A stretch of 15,110 nucleotides of DNA, taken from NCBI GenBank assembly GCA_003542295.1, contig DPKX01000019.1:12871-27980 (forward strand), in the 5' to 3' direction. A model generated the notes under the pieces. The model had not been told where the DNA came from. It ran no database searches and worked only from the letters and a program-made list of their open reading frames with translations. Below, piece after piece: positions 1-6,469 of the stretch (positions are counted from its first letter, which is position 1; each line of letters opens with the position of its first letter). This DNA is from Candidatus Atribacter hydrocarboniphilus. Lineage in GTDB: Bacteria > Atribacterota > Atribacteria > Atribacterales > Atribacteraceae. Both the position numbers and the translations under genes were made by a program.

Positions 1-809
1 GTGAAATAAAACCCTTCAACAGCATCGCCACCAATATCAATCAATTCTGGAGCATCGGAACCATCGCCACCTAAAATTTTCCCTTCATAACCTAAGTCAC
101 GGGCTTGACGGCAAATAAGAGCAATTTCAGTATAATAGTTTGGAAGATAAATTACATCCGGATTTAAATTCATAATGGTAGTCAATTGAGCTGAAAAATC
201 CTGGTCTCCAGTTTTACAATGTTGAACGGTTAAAACTTCTCCTCCCAACTTTTCATAGGCTTCTTTGAAGAAGTTTCCGAGAGCAACACAGTAGTCTTGG
301 GCAATATCGGACAGAATAGCTACTGATTTTGCACTTAAATCTTCATAAGCATACTGAGCAGCGGCTAACCCTTGATAAGAATCGATAAAGGTAGCTCGGA
401 AAGAATATTTCTTGTCCTGCGTGACTAAAGGATTGGTAGAGGTAGCAGAAATCTGTGGTACTTTTTTCTCTTCACAAATTGGACCAGCTGACAACATGCT
501 TCCACTAATTGCCGGGCCGATAATGGCAACAACTTTTTCTTTGTCAATTAAGCGAGTCGCTGCATTTGCTGCTTCTACTTTATCACTTTTATTGTCAACT
601 AATACATATTCGATTTGTTTTCCTAATACTTCGGTTCCGACAATATCCATAATAAGTTCAACGCCCTCATTAATCATTTGACCATAAGCAGCAACTGAAC
701 CAGTCATCTCCAGGTTCGCCCCAATTTTAACTGTATCTTGGCCAAAAACCGGAACCGATACCAATAAAAGAATTGCTAAAAATATTCCTAACCATGATAA
801 TCTCTTCAA
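1..809 (-). CDS. Branched-chain amino acid-type ABC transporter substrate-binding protein (C-terminus cut by window edge)
   Basis: Read on the minus strand from a TTG at 809, this frame stays open to the left edge: 269 residues are visible and the C-terminal part is missing. An AAGGGGGA ribosome-binding site at 824-817 sits about 8 nt upstream of the TTG; no ATG lies nearby. Residues 1-24 form a signal peptide (two basic residues, a hydrophobic run, VFG/Q cleavage) without a lipobox cysteine, so the product is probably free in the periplasm. Residues 27-55 (VKIGANLEMTGSVAAYGQ onward) and 95-128 (AIIGPAISGSMLSAGP, then PQISATSTNP) are typical of the type I periplasmic-binding fold (Peripla_BP_6, LivK-like). 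Members capture amino acids, urea, amides or aromatic acids for an ABC importer. Permease and ATPase genes would lie beyond the left edge. The ligand cannot be told from the sequence. Family assignment is firm. Confidence 0.9.
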   Translation of the reverse strand, partial: MKRLSWLGIFLAILLLVSVPVFGQDTVKIGANLEMTGSVAAYGQMINEGVELIMDIVGTEVLGKQIEYVLVDNKSDKVEAANAATRLIDKEKVVAIIGPAISGSMLSAGPICEEKKVPQISATSTNPLVTQDKKYSFRATFIDSYQGLAAAQYAYEDLSAKSVAILSDIAQDYCVALGNFFKEAYEKLGGEVLTVQHCKTGDQDFSAQLTTIMNLNPDVIYLPNYYTEIALICRQARDLGYEGKILGGDGSDAPELIDIGGDAVEGFYF

Positions 810-843
810 AGCAATTTCCCCCTTCTTCAAAATTTTGTATAAA

Positions 844-871
844 ATTATCACCTGAATGAGTTCCTTGTCAA
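844..871 (-). promoter_or_regulatory. Sigma70-type promoter for the substrate-binding protein gene
   Basis: On the minus strand TTGACA (871-866) is followed, after a 16-nt spacer, by GATAAT (849-844). This is a full consensus -35 and a 5/6 match to the -10. It lies about 35 nt upstream of the TTG start at 809, so the gene can be transcribed independently of the URO-D family gene upstream. Confidence 0.7.
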
Positions 872-955
872 GGAAAATATACACAATAAGCCAAAAACAT
901 TATTACTTTTTTTAAAAACTATTATTTTTTCACAAAATGGAATAGAACCATATAT

Positions 956-2227
956 CTAATTCCTAGCACGGTGTTCTTGAATCGCTTCAAATAAAGCCTT
1001 TAAATTTTCAACTGGTACTTTTGCTTGAATATTATGCACGGCATTCCAAACAAAGCCGCTATTTTTTCCAAAAACTTCTATAAGATACTCCACCTCTTCC
1101 CTTACTTCTTCTGGAGACCCAAAAGGTAAAGTTTTCTGGGTATTCACCCCTCCACCCCAAAAGGTAAACCATTTTCCATATTTTTCTTTTAATTGAACCG
1201 GATCCATATTCACCGCTGAAATTTGTACCGGATTAAGAATATCAAATCCAGCTTCATGAAGATCTGGAAGGAGAGGAGAAATTGAACCACAAGTGTGAAT
1301 AAAGGTTTTCCAGTTTGTATGTTGGTGAATCCAATTATTAACCCTTTGGTGAAAAGGCTTGAATAGTTCCCGATATAAATCTGGAGAAACAAAGAGACCA
1401 TTTTGCGACCCGAAATCAGCAGCTGATATAACAATAACTTGTATTTTATTTCCAACCGCCTGAAAAACTAATTTTAAGTTTTCTAAGGCAATTTCGGTCA
1501 TTCGAGTAAAGACGTCTTTAATAAAATCTTTTCTGGTTATAAGAGAAATGTACCATTCTTCAAAATCCCGTATCCCTTTAGGATCAGGAAGACCGCATCC
1601 AGGTATATGAGCGATATCACTCAAATTACTCCCTGACACACCTCGAAAGATTATTCCATATTGGGTATCTCGAAAAAGTCGTTCAGCTTCTGATTCATAA
1701 AAACGCAGAGTTTCTTCCTGAAGAATCTTATATTCTTCGGTTTGATTTTCCACGGTGAGCTCCGATTCGATAACTTCTTTTTTTCGAATCAAAGGATCAT
1801 GGTAAAACCCTCCGTTAGGCATACATGCTGATGGTTGAAATTTCTTATCGCCTTTAGGGTATTGAAGGATGTTACCGTTCCTATCAGGGACAGTATTAAA
1901 TTTTTCCGGAACGAATACCGGTGTTCCGTCAAAAAGTTTCCAAGGTTTCCAGTTCTCATTTTCAAAACCAAATGAGTTTCCTACAGTTGGTAAAGATATA
2001 GTGTCAATTTCCAGCCGCTTTCTAAGTGCTTCATCTACTTCCCCCAACATGAGGAAAGGATTGATCACCTTTACCGGTTCCTGCGGAGATATCAAACCCA
2101 GGGATACTTTCAAAGTGTAAAGGCTACTGACATGAATTCCAGTAATACTCGTACTACCAAGATCAAAAGGTATCCGATCAACCGGCTGATGATTCATTGC
2201 TGCTATTAAACGTTCTCGAGAAGTCAT
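956..2227 (-). CDS. Uroporphyrinogen decarboxylase (URO-D) family protein, probable methyltransferase-type member
   Basis: The protein has 423 residues and starts at ATG 2227 with a GGGGTGA ribosome-binding site at 2240-2234. The opening MTSRERLIAAMNHQPVDRIP with a following DLGST is the standard start of the HemE/MtaA-like URO-D fold. Residues 271-292 (DFGSQNGLFVSPDLYRELFKPF), HTCG at 311-314 and the C-terminal WNAVHNIQAKVPVENL (394-409) are also characteristic. The His-x-Cys pair (H311, C313) resembles the zinc-binding HxCG of corrinoid-dependent methyltransferases such as MtaA. True heme-pathway HemE proteins are usually near 340-350 residues, and no other tetrapyrrole gene is present here. 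A corrinoid or sugar/aromatic-linked methyltransferase role is therefore more likely, but the substrate is unknown. It lies 147 nt upstream of the transporter gene on the same strand. No terminator was seen between them, though the transporter has its own promoter. Confidence 0.85.
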   Translation of the reverse strand: MTSRERLIAAMNHQPVDRIPFDLGSTSITGIHVSSLYTLKVSLGLISPQEPVKVINPFLMLGEVDEALRKRLEIDTISLPTVGNSFGFENENWKPWKLFDGTPVFVPEKFNTVPDRNGNILQYPKGDKKFQPSACMPNGGFYHDPLIRKKEVIESELTVENQTEEYKILQEETLRFYESEAERLFRDTQYGIIFRGVSGSNLSDIAHIPGCGLPDPKGIRDFEEWYISLITRKDFIKDVFTRMTEIALENLKLVFQAVGNKIQVIVISAADFGSQNGLFVSPDLYRELFKPFHQRVNNWIHQHTNWKTFIHTCGSISPLLPDLHEAGFDILNPVQISAVNMDPVQLKEKYGKWFTFWGGGVNTQKTLPFGSPEEVREEVEYLIEVFGKNSGFVWNAVHNIQAKVPVENLKALFEAIQEHRARN

Positions 2228-2727
2228 GTAACATCACCCCGATAGATTATATCATTCATAGTATTGATATTACCTGGCTGCAAACTCTTTATTCCACTCT
2301 ATAAAAGATATTTTTTAAACTCACTCTTTCATACGAGTGCTGAATAAGCCGAAAACTCTATTTAATAATCTTTCAATTCATTATATAATCTTAAAAGAGA
2401 TTTTATAGGCTGGTCGATAAAAACTACCAAGAAACAGGAAAAGTGTTATCTTTTTACCCAGCATCTTTTACCGGATCCGAGCAAAAAAATTAAAATAATT
2501 ACACAATTCCCACTTTACTCTCAACGTGAGATGCTACTGTTGAGAGTAAAAATCAGCTCGTGATCGGTTTTTTACTGGCTTCTTTAAAAAATTAAAAACC
2601 GGATCTAAAAATTGATCCATCAATAAATAATATTTATTAAGCACTTGACTATTGAGAGATAATAAGAGATTTTAATATTATATTTTTTAATTTTTAGGGA
2701 GATAATCATAAGGGAGATTTGGAATTA
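2228..2727. other. Divergent intergenic region without a gene
   Basis: About 500 bp between the URO-D family gene and the HD-GYP gene, strongly AT-rich with no convincing open frame. It holds a perfect 12-bp inverted repeat (listed separately) and a looser inverted pair built around GATCGGTTTTTT at about 2562-2573 and AAAAACCGGATC at about 2595-2606. It should carry the promoters of both flanking genes. I could not point to a confident -35/-10 pair for either. No c-di-GMP riboswitch consensus was recognised. Confidence 0.5.
2514..2550. repeat. Perfect 12-bp inverted repeat (hairpin) upstream of the HD-GYP gene
   Basis: TTTACTCTCAAC (2514-2525) and GTTGAGAGTAAA (2539-2550) are exact reverse complements separated by 13 nt. 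No T-tract follows on either strand, so it is not a standard terminator. It lies about 180 nt upstream of the HD-GYP start and could be an operator or a leader-RNA structure. Confidence 0.6.
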
Positions 2728-4050
2728 ATGGAAATCAAGAGCGATTTCTTTTATTTTCATGAATTGCCTATAGGTTTTTTTGCTATTTATCCTGATGGAA
2801 AATTAGTTGAAACCAACCAGCACTTCGAACAAATGTTCCACCTTGAAACTGCTGATACCAATTTTTATCAATTATTTGTATCTCCGGAAGCAAGTCTTGC
2901 TTGGCAATCATTATTAGAGAGCAATGATACACTCACTGGATTTGAGGCTCAATTTTATACATTACAACGGCAATCAAAATGGGTGGAGATAAACACCCGG
3001 AAAGTAAAGAACACGTTCAATCAAATATTTTTCTATGTTGGAACTATTCAGGATATTACTAAAAGAAAAAACCTGGAAATGAAAAAAGAAAACCAATCAA
3101 GCGAATTACGTACCATCCTGAATCAGATTCCTCATTCTCTCTACATCTCCGATCCTGACAGCTATACCCTTTTATTCGTAAATCAAGCTTTGCAAAAAAA
3201 ATTGGGTGATGTTGTTGGACAAAAATGTCATCGCGTTCTTCATGGTTTTCAATCTCCTTGTATATTCTGTACTAATCACACCATTTTTGAAAACCAGAAT
3301 TCCGATACTTTAATTTGGGATTTTTTTAATCAAAATGAAAAAAAATGGTATCGTTGTATTGATAAAGCCATTCCTTGGCCTGATGGTCGAAAAGTTAAAT
3401 ATCAGATGACTATTGATATCACCAAAGAAAAACGGACTGAATTTCAGTTCAATAAGTTATTGGAAAATCTCCAAAATACCTTAGAGGGAACAGTCAGAGC
3501 TATTTCAGACATGGTCGAGATTAGAGATCCCTATATAGCCGGCCATCAAAAGCGAGTTGCGCAGCTGTCCTGCGCTATCGCCGAAGAAATGGGTTACTCC
3601 AAAGAGAGAATCAATGGATTACGCATTGCTGCTTTACTGCATGATATTGGAAAAATATATCTTCCTCAAGAAATCCTTTGGAAACCTCATCAGCTTTCTG
3701 ATATTGAATTCAATATGATAAAAAATCATCCTGAGGTTGGATACCAAATATTGAACAATGTCCATTTTCCCTGGCCGGTCAGTAAAATCATTTTACAGCA
3801 TCATGAAAAAATTGATGGATCGGGATATCCAAAAGGTTTAACCGGGAAAGATATTTTACCTGAAGCAAGAATCTTAGCCGTTGCCGATACTATCGAAGCC
3901 ATGATATCAAATCGTCCCTATCGAGAGCCCTTTCACCTTGAAGAAGCTCTTCGCGAAATCCAACTTCATAAAAACATTTATTATGATTCGGAGATTGTTG
4001 ATACCTGTCTTTTCCTTTTTACCAAAAAAGAATTTCAATTTGAATCTTGA
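2728..4050 (+). CDS. PAS-PAS-HD-GYP protein, predicted cyclic di-GMP phosphodiesterase
   Basis: The protein has 440 residues from ATG 2728, 11 nt after AGGGAG (2711-2716); an in-frame TTG at 2719 is too close to that site. It has no signal peptide or membrane segment, so it should be cytoplasmic. Residues about 8-115 are a first PAS domain ending in GTIQDITKRK. Residues about 125-236 are a second PAS domain ending in TIDITKEKR, with a cysteine cluster (C167, C178, C181). The HD-GYP domain spans about 245-430 and keeps its catalytic signature: H273, HD at 305-306, H334, HHE at 358-360, DGSGYP at 363-368 and D387. HD-GYP enzymes hydrolyse c-di-GMP (some prefer cGAMP), so this is a one-protein sensor and effector that lowers the second messenger in response to a signal bound by PAS. 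The 3' end overlaps the convergent membrane-protein gene by 16 nt. Confidence 0.93.
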   Translation: MEIKSDFFYFHELPIGFFAIYPDGKLVETNQHFEQMFHLETADTNFYQLFVSPEASLAWQSLLESNDTLTGFEAQFYTLQRQSKWVEINTRKVKNTFNQIFFYVGTIQDITKRKNLEMKKENQSSELRTILNQIPHSLYISDPDSYTLLFVNQALQKKLGDVVGQKCHRVLHGFQSPCIFCTNHTIFENQNSDTLIWDFFNQNEKKWYRCIDKAIPWPDGRKVKYQMTIDITKEKRTEFQFNKLLENLQNTLEGTVRAISDMVEIRDPYIAGHQKRVAQLSCAIAEEMGYSKERINGLRIAALLHDIGKIYLPQEILWKPHQLSDIEFNMIKNHPEVGYQILNNVHFPWPVSKIILQHHEKIDGSGYPKGLTGKDILPEARILAVADTIEAMISNRPYREPFHLEEALREIQLHKNIYYDSEIVDTCLFLFTKKEFQFES

Positions 4051-5939
4051 TTCAACAGGTCCTGGTAACCTTGTTGTGCTCTTTCTGAAACCCCCAAAAT
4101 CAGGGAATTTTGGCTTTGGTAAACGATTGGAAATTTGTCCGTGAGTTGGAAGATTCTTTCCCCGTATTTAGCCTTTTCATGAGGACTCAAAAAAATATAA
4201 TCGATCTGATATTTTTTTATTATGTGGTCAAAATTTTCAGAAATTGAAAAAAGTTCCTTCACGTCCTCCATTCTTTTTGCATAGTCAATCCCATGCGACC
4301 ATAACCAGCCTTCATATCCCATTACAATATTTCTCCCGGCTAATGCTGATATAGGATTATTATGAAAGTCAGAAGATAGAAAGAGAGCATCCACCGGTGT
4401 ATGGTGCTGGACAAATTCAGCAATTTTTAAATCATCACTCGTAAAAAGCCGAATTGAAGAAATTGCTTCCCGTATCAAGCTAAACGTACCTGAAAGGATG
4501 CAGGCACCAACTACTATTCCAACAAAAAGAGCTCTCAATGATTTTTTAGGTATTTTTTGAGCTACCTGTTCGAGGTAGTTGGCCACTAGAATAACGCTAA
4601 ACATATACCATACAAAAAATATTTTAATATTATCCCATTCCCAAGGTTGGAAAATGACCACCTCGGCCAAAATAAAAAGAATAATAGCCGGAAGATAAAA
4701 AGATTTTAATCGGTTTTTGGGTGAAAAAAGCGCTAATAAAAGAAGAAGGAAAAACAAACCGGTATTTTTTATCCAAAACCACGGCCAGAAATCAGTTTTG
4801 CTCGTCCATCCCGGCATCAATCGAAGGTATCCTCCCGAAACCGACTGTGGAAAAGTCCAATAAAACAGTTGAGGAAAGGATAATAAAATTATCGGGAGAA
4901 TCGATATCATCCAATTTAAAAGGTAATTTCCTTTCTTTTCCGTTTTTAGCAGAAAATAGCTAAACCAAACTATTGCAACAATCATAAAAGTTAAAAATGA
5001 ATGGGTATGAATCATGGGCAGCAAACCCGCTATCAATCCACTGAAAAAAAAGTATTTTCTTTGTGAAGTATTAATCGCACGATAGAGACTCCACAAAGCC
5101 AACAATAAAAAAGCCCAACCTCCCAAGGTGGTTCTTTGTGGTATCAGTAAATCACAAATAACATTTGACCAGATAATATTCTGATCAAAAAGATGGGTTG
5201 GTGAATTTACAACTTCAGAAAAGATAGGTGATAAATTTTTAGGAAAATAATAGAAAAAACCGAGACCTCCATTAATAAAAAAAAGCAGTGTCGCAATAAC
5301 TGTACTACTCCATTTTTTCAGAACTTCCTGGGCAAAAACTACAAAACTGGTCAGAAGAAGGACAGCCATTGACATACTGGATAACAATAAAGAATGACGC
5401 AGTGGTATTCCTAAAAGATAAAGACTGGAAGTAAATGAATCAACTAAAAAAGGGTACCCCATCCGCATACCGGGAAAGATCGAGTACTGGGGTGGAAAAA
5501 CCTGTTGTTCTTTAAGGCTGGTGATAATGCCAAGATGAAAAGGTAAATCACCATAAGCATTGCCTCCACAATAAAGACCATCTTGTGCAGGAAGCAAATA
5601 ATGAGTGTAAAAAAGATAAATAAAATAAATAGAAAAAGGGATGACCAGCCAAAAAATTCTTGTATCATAATCGGTAAACAATAAGGGTTGATTCTTTGAT
5701 TCGGGATAAAGTAAAAACCAAAATATTGTAAAACCTCCCATAATAATTAAGGCAATCATATGGGTAAAAAATGTAAAACCAGTAAAAAAAGCGATAGGTA
5801 CGATCAGCCACATCATACCCAGCAGACCAATCAAACCACCAATCCAAATTTTGAGAATTTTAGGCAGTTCATTAAAAGCTTTAAAAGCAATCAAAATCCC
5901 TAGCACAAAAAAGAATATAAAATAAAAATACCCCATCAT
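4035..5939 (-). CDS. Large polytopic membrane protein, GT-C glycosyltransferase-like
   Basis: The protein has 634 residues from ATG 5939, with AGGG (5950-5947) 7 nt upstream; a second ATG at 5936 is possible. About residues 1-500 consist of ten or more hydrophobic membrane segments. The remaining roughly 130 residues are soluble. The loop after the early helices carries YGDLPFHLGIITSL (D131, H135), followed by FPGMRMGYPFLVD (155-167). An acidic residue in the first large outer loop, with conserved Pro/Gly/Tyr positions after it, is usual for GT-C-fold enzymes that use polyprenyl-phosphate sugars. The soluble tail (LAGRNIVMGYEGWLWSHG) also resembles tails of such proteins. By inference it moves a sugar onto a surface or lipid-linked acceptor at the membrane; no acceptor or donor can be named. 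No neighbouring polysaccharide genes are visible. It stands alone, with a repeat-filled spacer upstream. Confidence 0.6.
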   Translation of the reverse strand: MMGYFYFIFFFVLGILIAFKAFNELPKILKIWIGGLIGLLGMMWLIVPIAFFTGFTFFTHMIALIIMGGFTIFWFLLYPESKNQPLLFTDYDTRIFWLVIPFSIYFIYLFYTHYLLPAQDGLYCGGNAYGDLPFHLGIITSLKEQQVFPPQYSIFPGMRMGYPFLVDSFTSSLYLLGIPLRHSLLLSSMSMAVLLLTSFVVFAQEVLKKWSSTVIATLLFFINGGLGFFYYFPKNLSPIFSEVVNSPTHLFDQNIIWSNVICDLLIPQRTTLGGWAFLLLALWSLYRAINTSQRKYFFFSGLIAGLLPMIHTHSFLTFMIVAIVWFSYFLLKTEKKGNYLLNWMISILPIILLSFPQLFYWTFPQSVSGGYLRLMPGWTSKTDFWPWFWIKNTGLFFLLLLLALFSPKNRLKSFYLPAIILFILAEVVIFQPWEWDNIKIFFVWYMFSVILVANYLEQVAQKIPKKSLRALFVGIVVGACILSGTFSLIREAISSIRLFTSDDLKIAEFVQHHTPVDALFLSSDFHNNPISALAGRNIVMGYEGWLWSHGIDYAKRMEDVKELFSISENFDHIIKKYQIDYIFLSPHEKAKYGERIFQLTDKFPIVYQSQNSLILGVSERAQQGYQDLLNQDSN

Positions 5940-5990
5940 AGATAATCCCTTCTATTGCCTCCGTCTACGTATTTTTTCTTTTCGGTTAAT

Positions 5991-6056
5991 ATTGATCTTC
6001 CCCTGATTTATTATATTCTCTTCCTTTATCCTCTAAAAAAACGGGGGAAGATCAAT
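5991..6056. repeat. 13-bp inverted repeat upstream of the membrane-protein gene
   Basis: ATTGATCTTCCCC (5991-6003) is the exact reverse complement of GGGGAAGATCAAT (6044-6056), with 40 nt of AT-rich sequence between. The left arm is 52 nt upstream of the start at 5939. It could be an operator pair, an RNA stem, or the ends of a small mobile-type element. No target-site duplication was evident. Confidence 0.55.
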
Positions 6057-6066
6057 CACACCCTAT

Positions 6067-6117
6067 TAATTTAGCGACATACCTTGTCATGTCGAATCTT
6101 GGATTTCCATCTTCATC
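6067..6117 (+). repeat. Dispersed intergenic repeat, copy 1
   Basis: This stretch matches, in inverted orientation, 11463-11513 over about 51 bp at roughly four-fifths identity by eye. It includes an exact 19-mer, CATGTCGAATCTTGGATTT, at 6088-6106, present as its reverse complement at 11474-11492. Both copies lie in repeat-rich spacers, which suggests a multi-copy family in this genome. Confidence 0.7.
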
Positions 6118-6121
6118 CTCA

Positions 6122-6144
6122 CCTTCTCCCATCAAGGGAGAAGG
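6122..6144. repeat. Short palindromic repeat (CCTTCTCCC hairpin)
   Basis: CCTTCTCCC (6122-6130) and GGGAGAAGG (6136-6144) form a perfect 9-bp stem with a 5-nt loop. From general experience this CTCCC/GGGAG palindrome type recurs in many bacterial genomes as an intergenic repeat. A weaker relative (TCCCCATTGAGGGAGA) occurs near 11353-11370. Confidence 0.6.
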
Positions 6145-6154
6145 AACTTTGAGT

Positions 6155-6337
6155 CGTCATTGCGAGACCTCGTTTTTTGAGGTCGTGGCAATCTCATGAG
6201 TCATCTTTTATTATGTGTGGAATTGTGGAATTGGAATAAATGAGATGCTTATAATGTCCGGCAAAAAACGCCACCCTCCTCAGAATGAAAGAATGGCTCT
6301 ATGAGATTGCCACGTCACTTCGTTCCTCGCAATGACG
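6155..6337. repeat. Composite inverted-repeat element of the CGTCATTGCGAG type
   Basis: The outer ends CGTCATTGCGAG (6155-6166) and CTCGCAATGACG (6326-6337) are perfect 12-bp inverted repeats. Inside them CGTGGCAATCTCAT (6184-6197) and ATGAGATTGCCACG (6301-6314) form a second perfect 14-bp pair. The left arm also holds its own hairpin, GACCTC (6166-6171) with GAGGTC (6179-6184). The element is thus two inverted copies of a CGTCATTGCGAG...GTGGCAATCTC unit around about 100 bp of core. Such units are, to my knowledge, common dispersed palindromes in diverse bacteria. No coding capacity is seen, so it is MITE-like in form. Confidence 0.7.
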
Positions 6338-6353
6338 GAGCAGGAAAAAATTC

Positions 6354-6386
6354 AAATCCCCCTAACCCCCTTTGCAAAAGGGAAAA
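6354..6386. repeat. Dispersed CCCCCTAACCCCCTTTG-type palindromic repeat
   Basis: AAATCCCCCTAACCCCCTTT followed by GCAAAAGGGAAAA contains the near palindrome CCCTTTGCAAAAGGG. I recognise this as a widespread intergenic repeat type seen in many unrelated bacterial genomes. It directly follows the composite element, making the spacer a stack of repeats. Confidence 0.55.
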
Positions 6387-6400
6387 CGATCCCTGGGTAA

Positions 6401-6417
6401 GTATTTTCATCCTCATC
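6401..6417 (+). repeat. 17-bp exact repeat, copy 1
   Basis: GTATTTTCATCCTCATC occurs here and again at 11641-11657 in the same orientation. Each copy lies shortly beyond the stop codon of a minus-strand gene (53 and 36 nt). It may be the end fragment of a longer dispersed repeat. Confidence 0.6.
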
Positions 6418-6469
6418 TGGTGATGCAAAGTGGCATGAGAGTCTATCATCCTGAAAAACCAATAATGAC

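Noticed and set aside
412..681. Plus-strand open frame of 89 codons
   Set aside because: It is fully antisense to the substrate-binding protein, whose signal peptide, fold motifs and ribosome-binding site are clear on the minus strand.
2228..2727. c-di-GMP riboswitch upstream of the HD-GYP gene
   Set aside because: The conserved core elements of the known c-di-GMP riboswitch classes were not found in this spacer; only simple palindromes are visible.
6067..6417. CRISPR array
   Set aside because: The repeats differ from one another, are not regularly spaced and are not separated by uniform spacers; they are separate palindromic repeat types.
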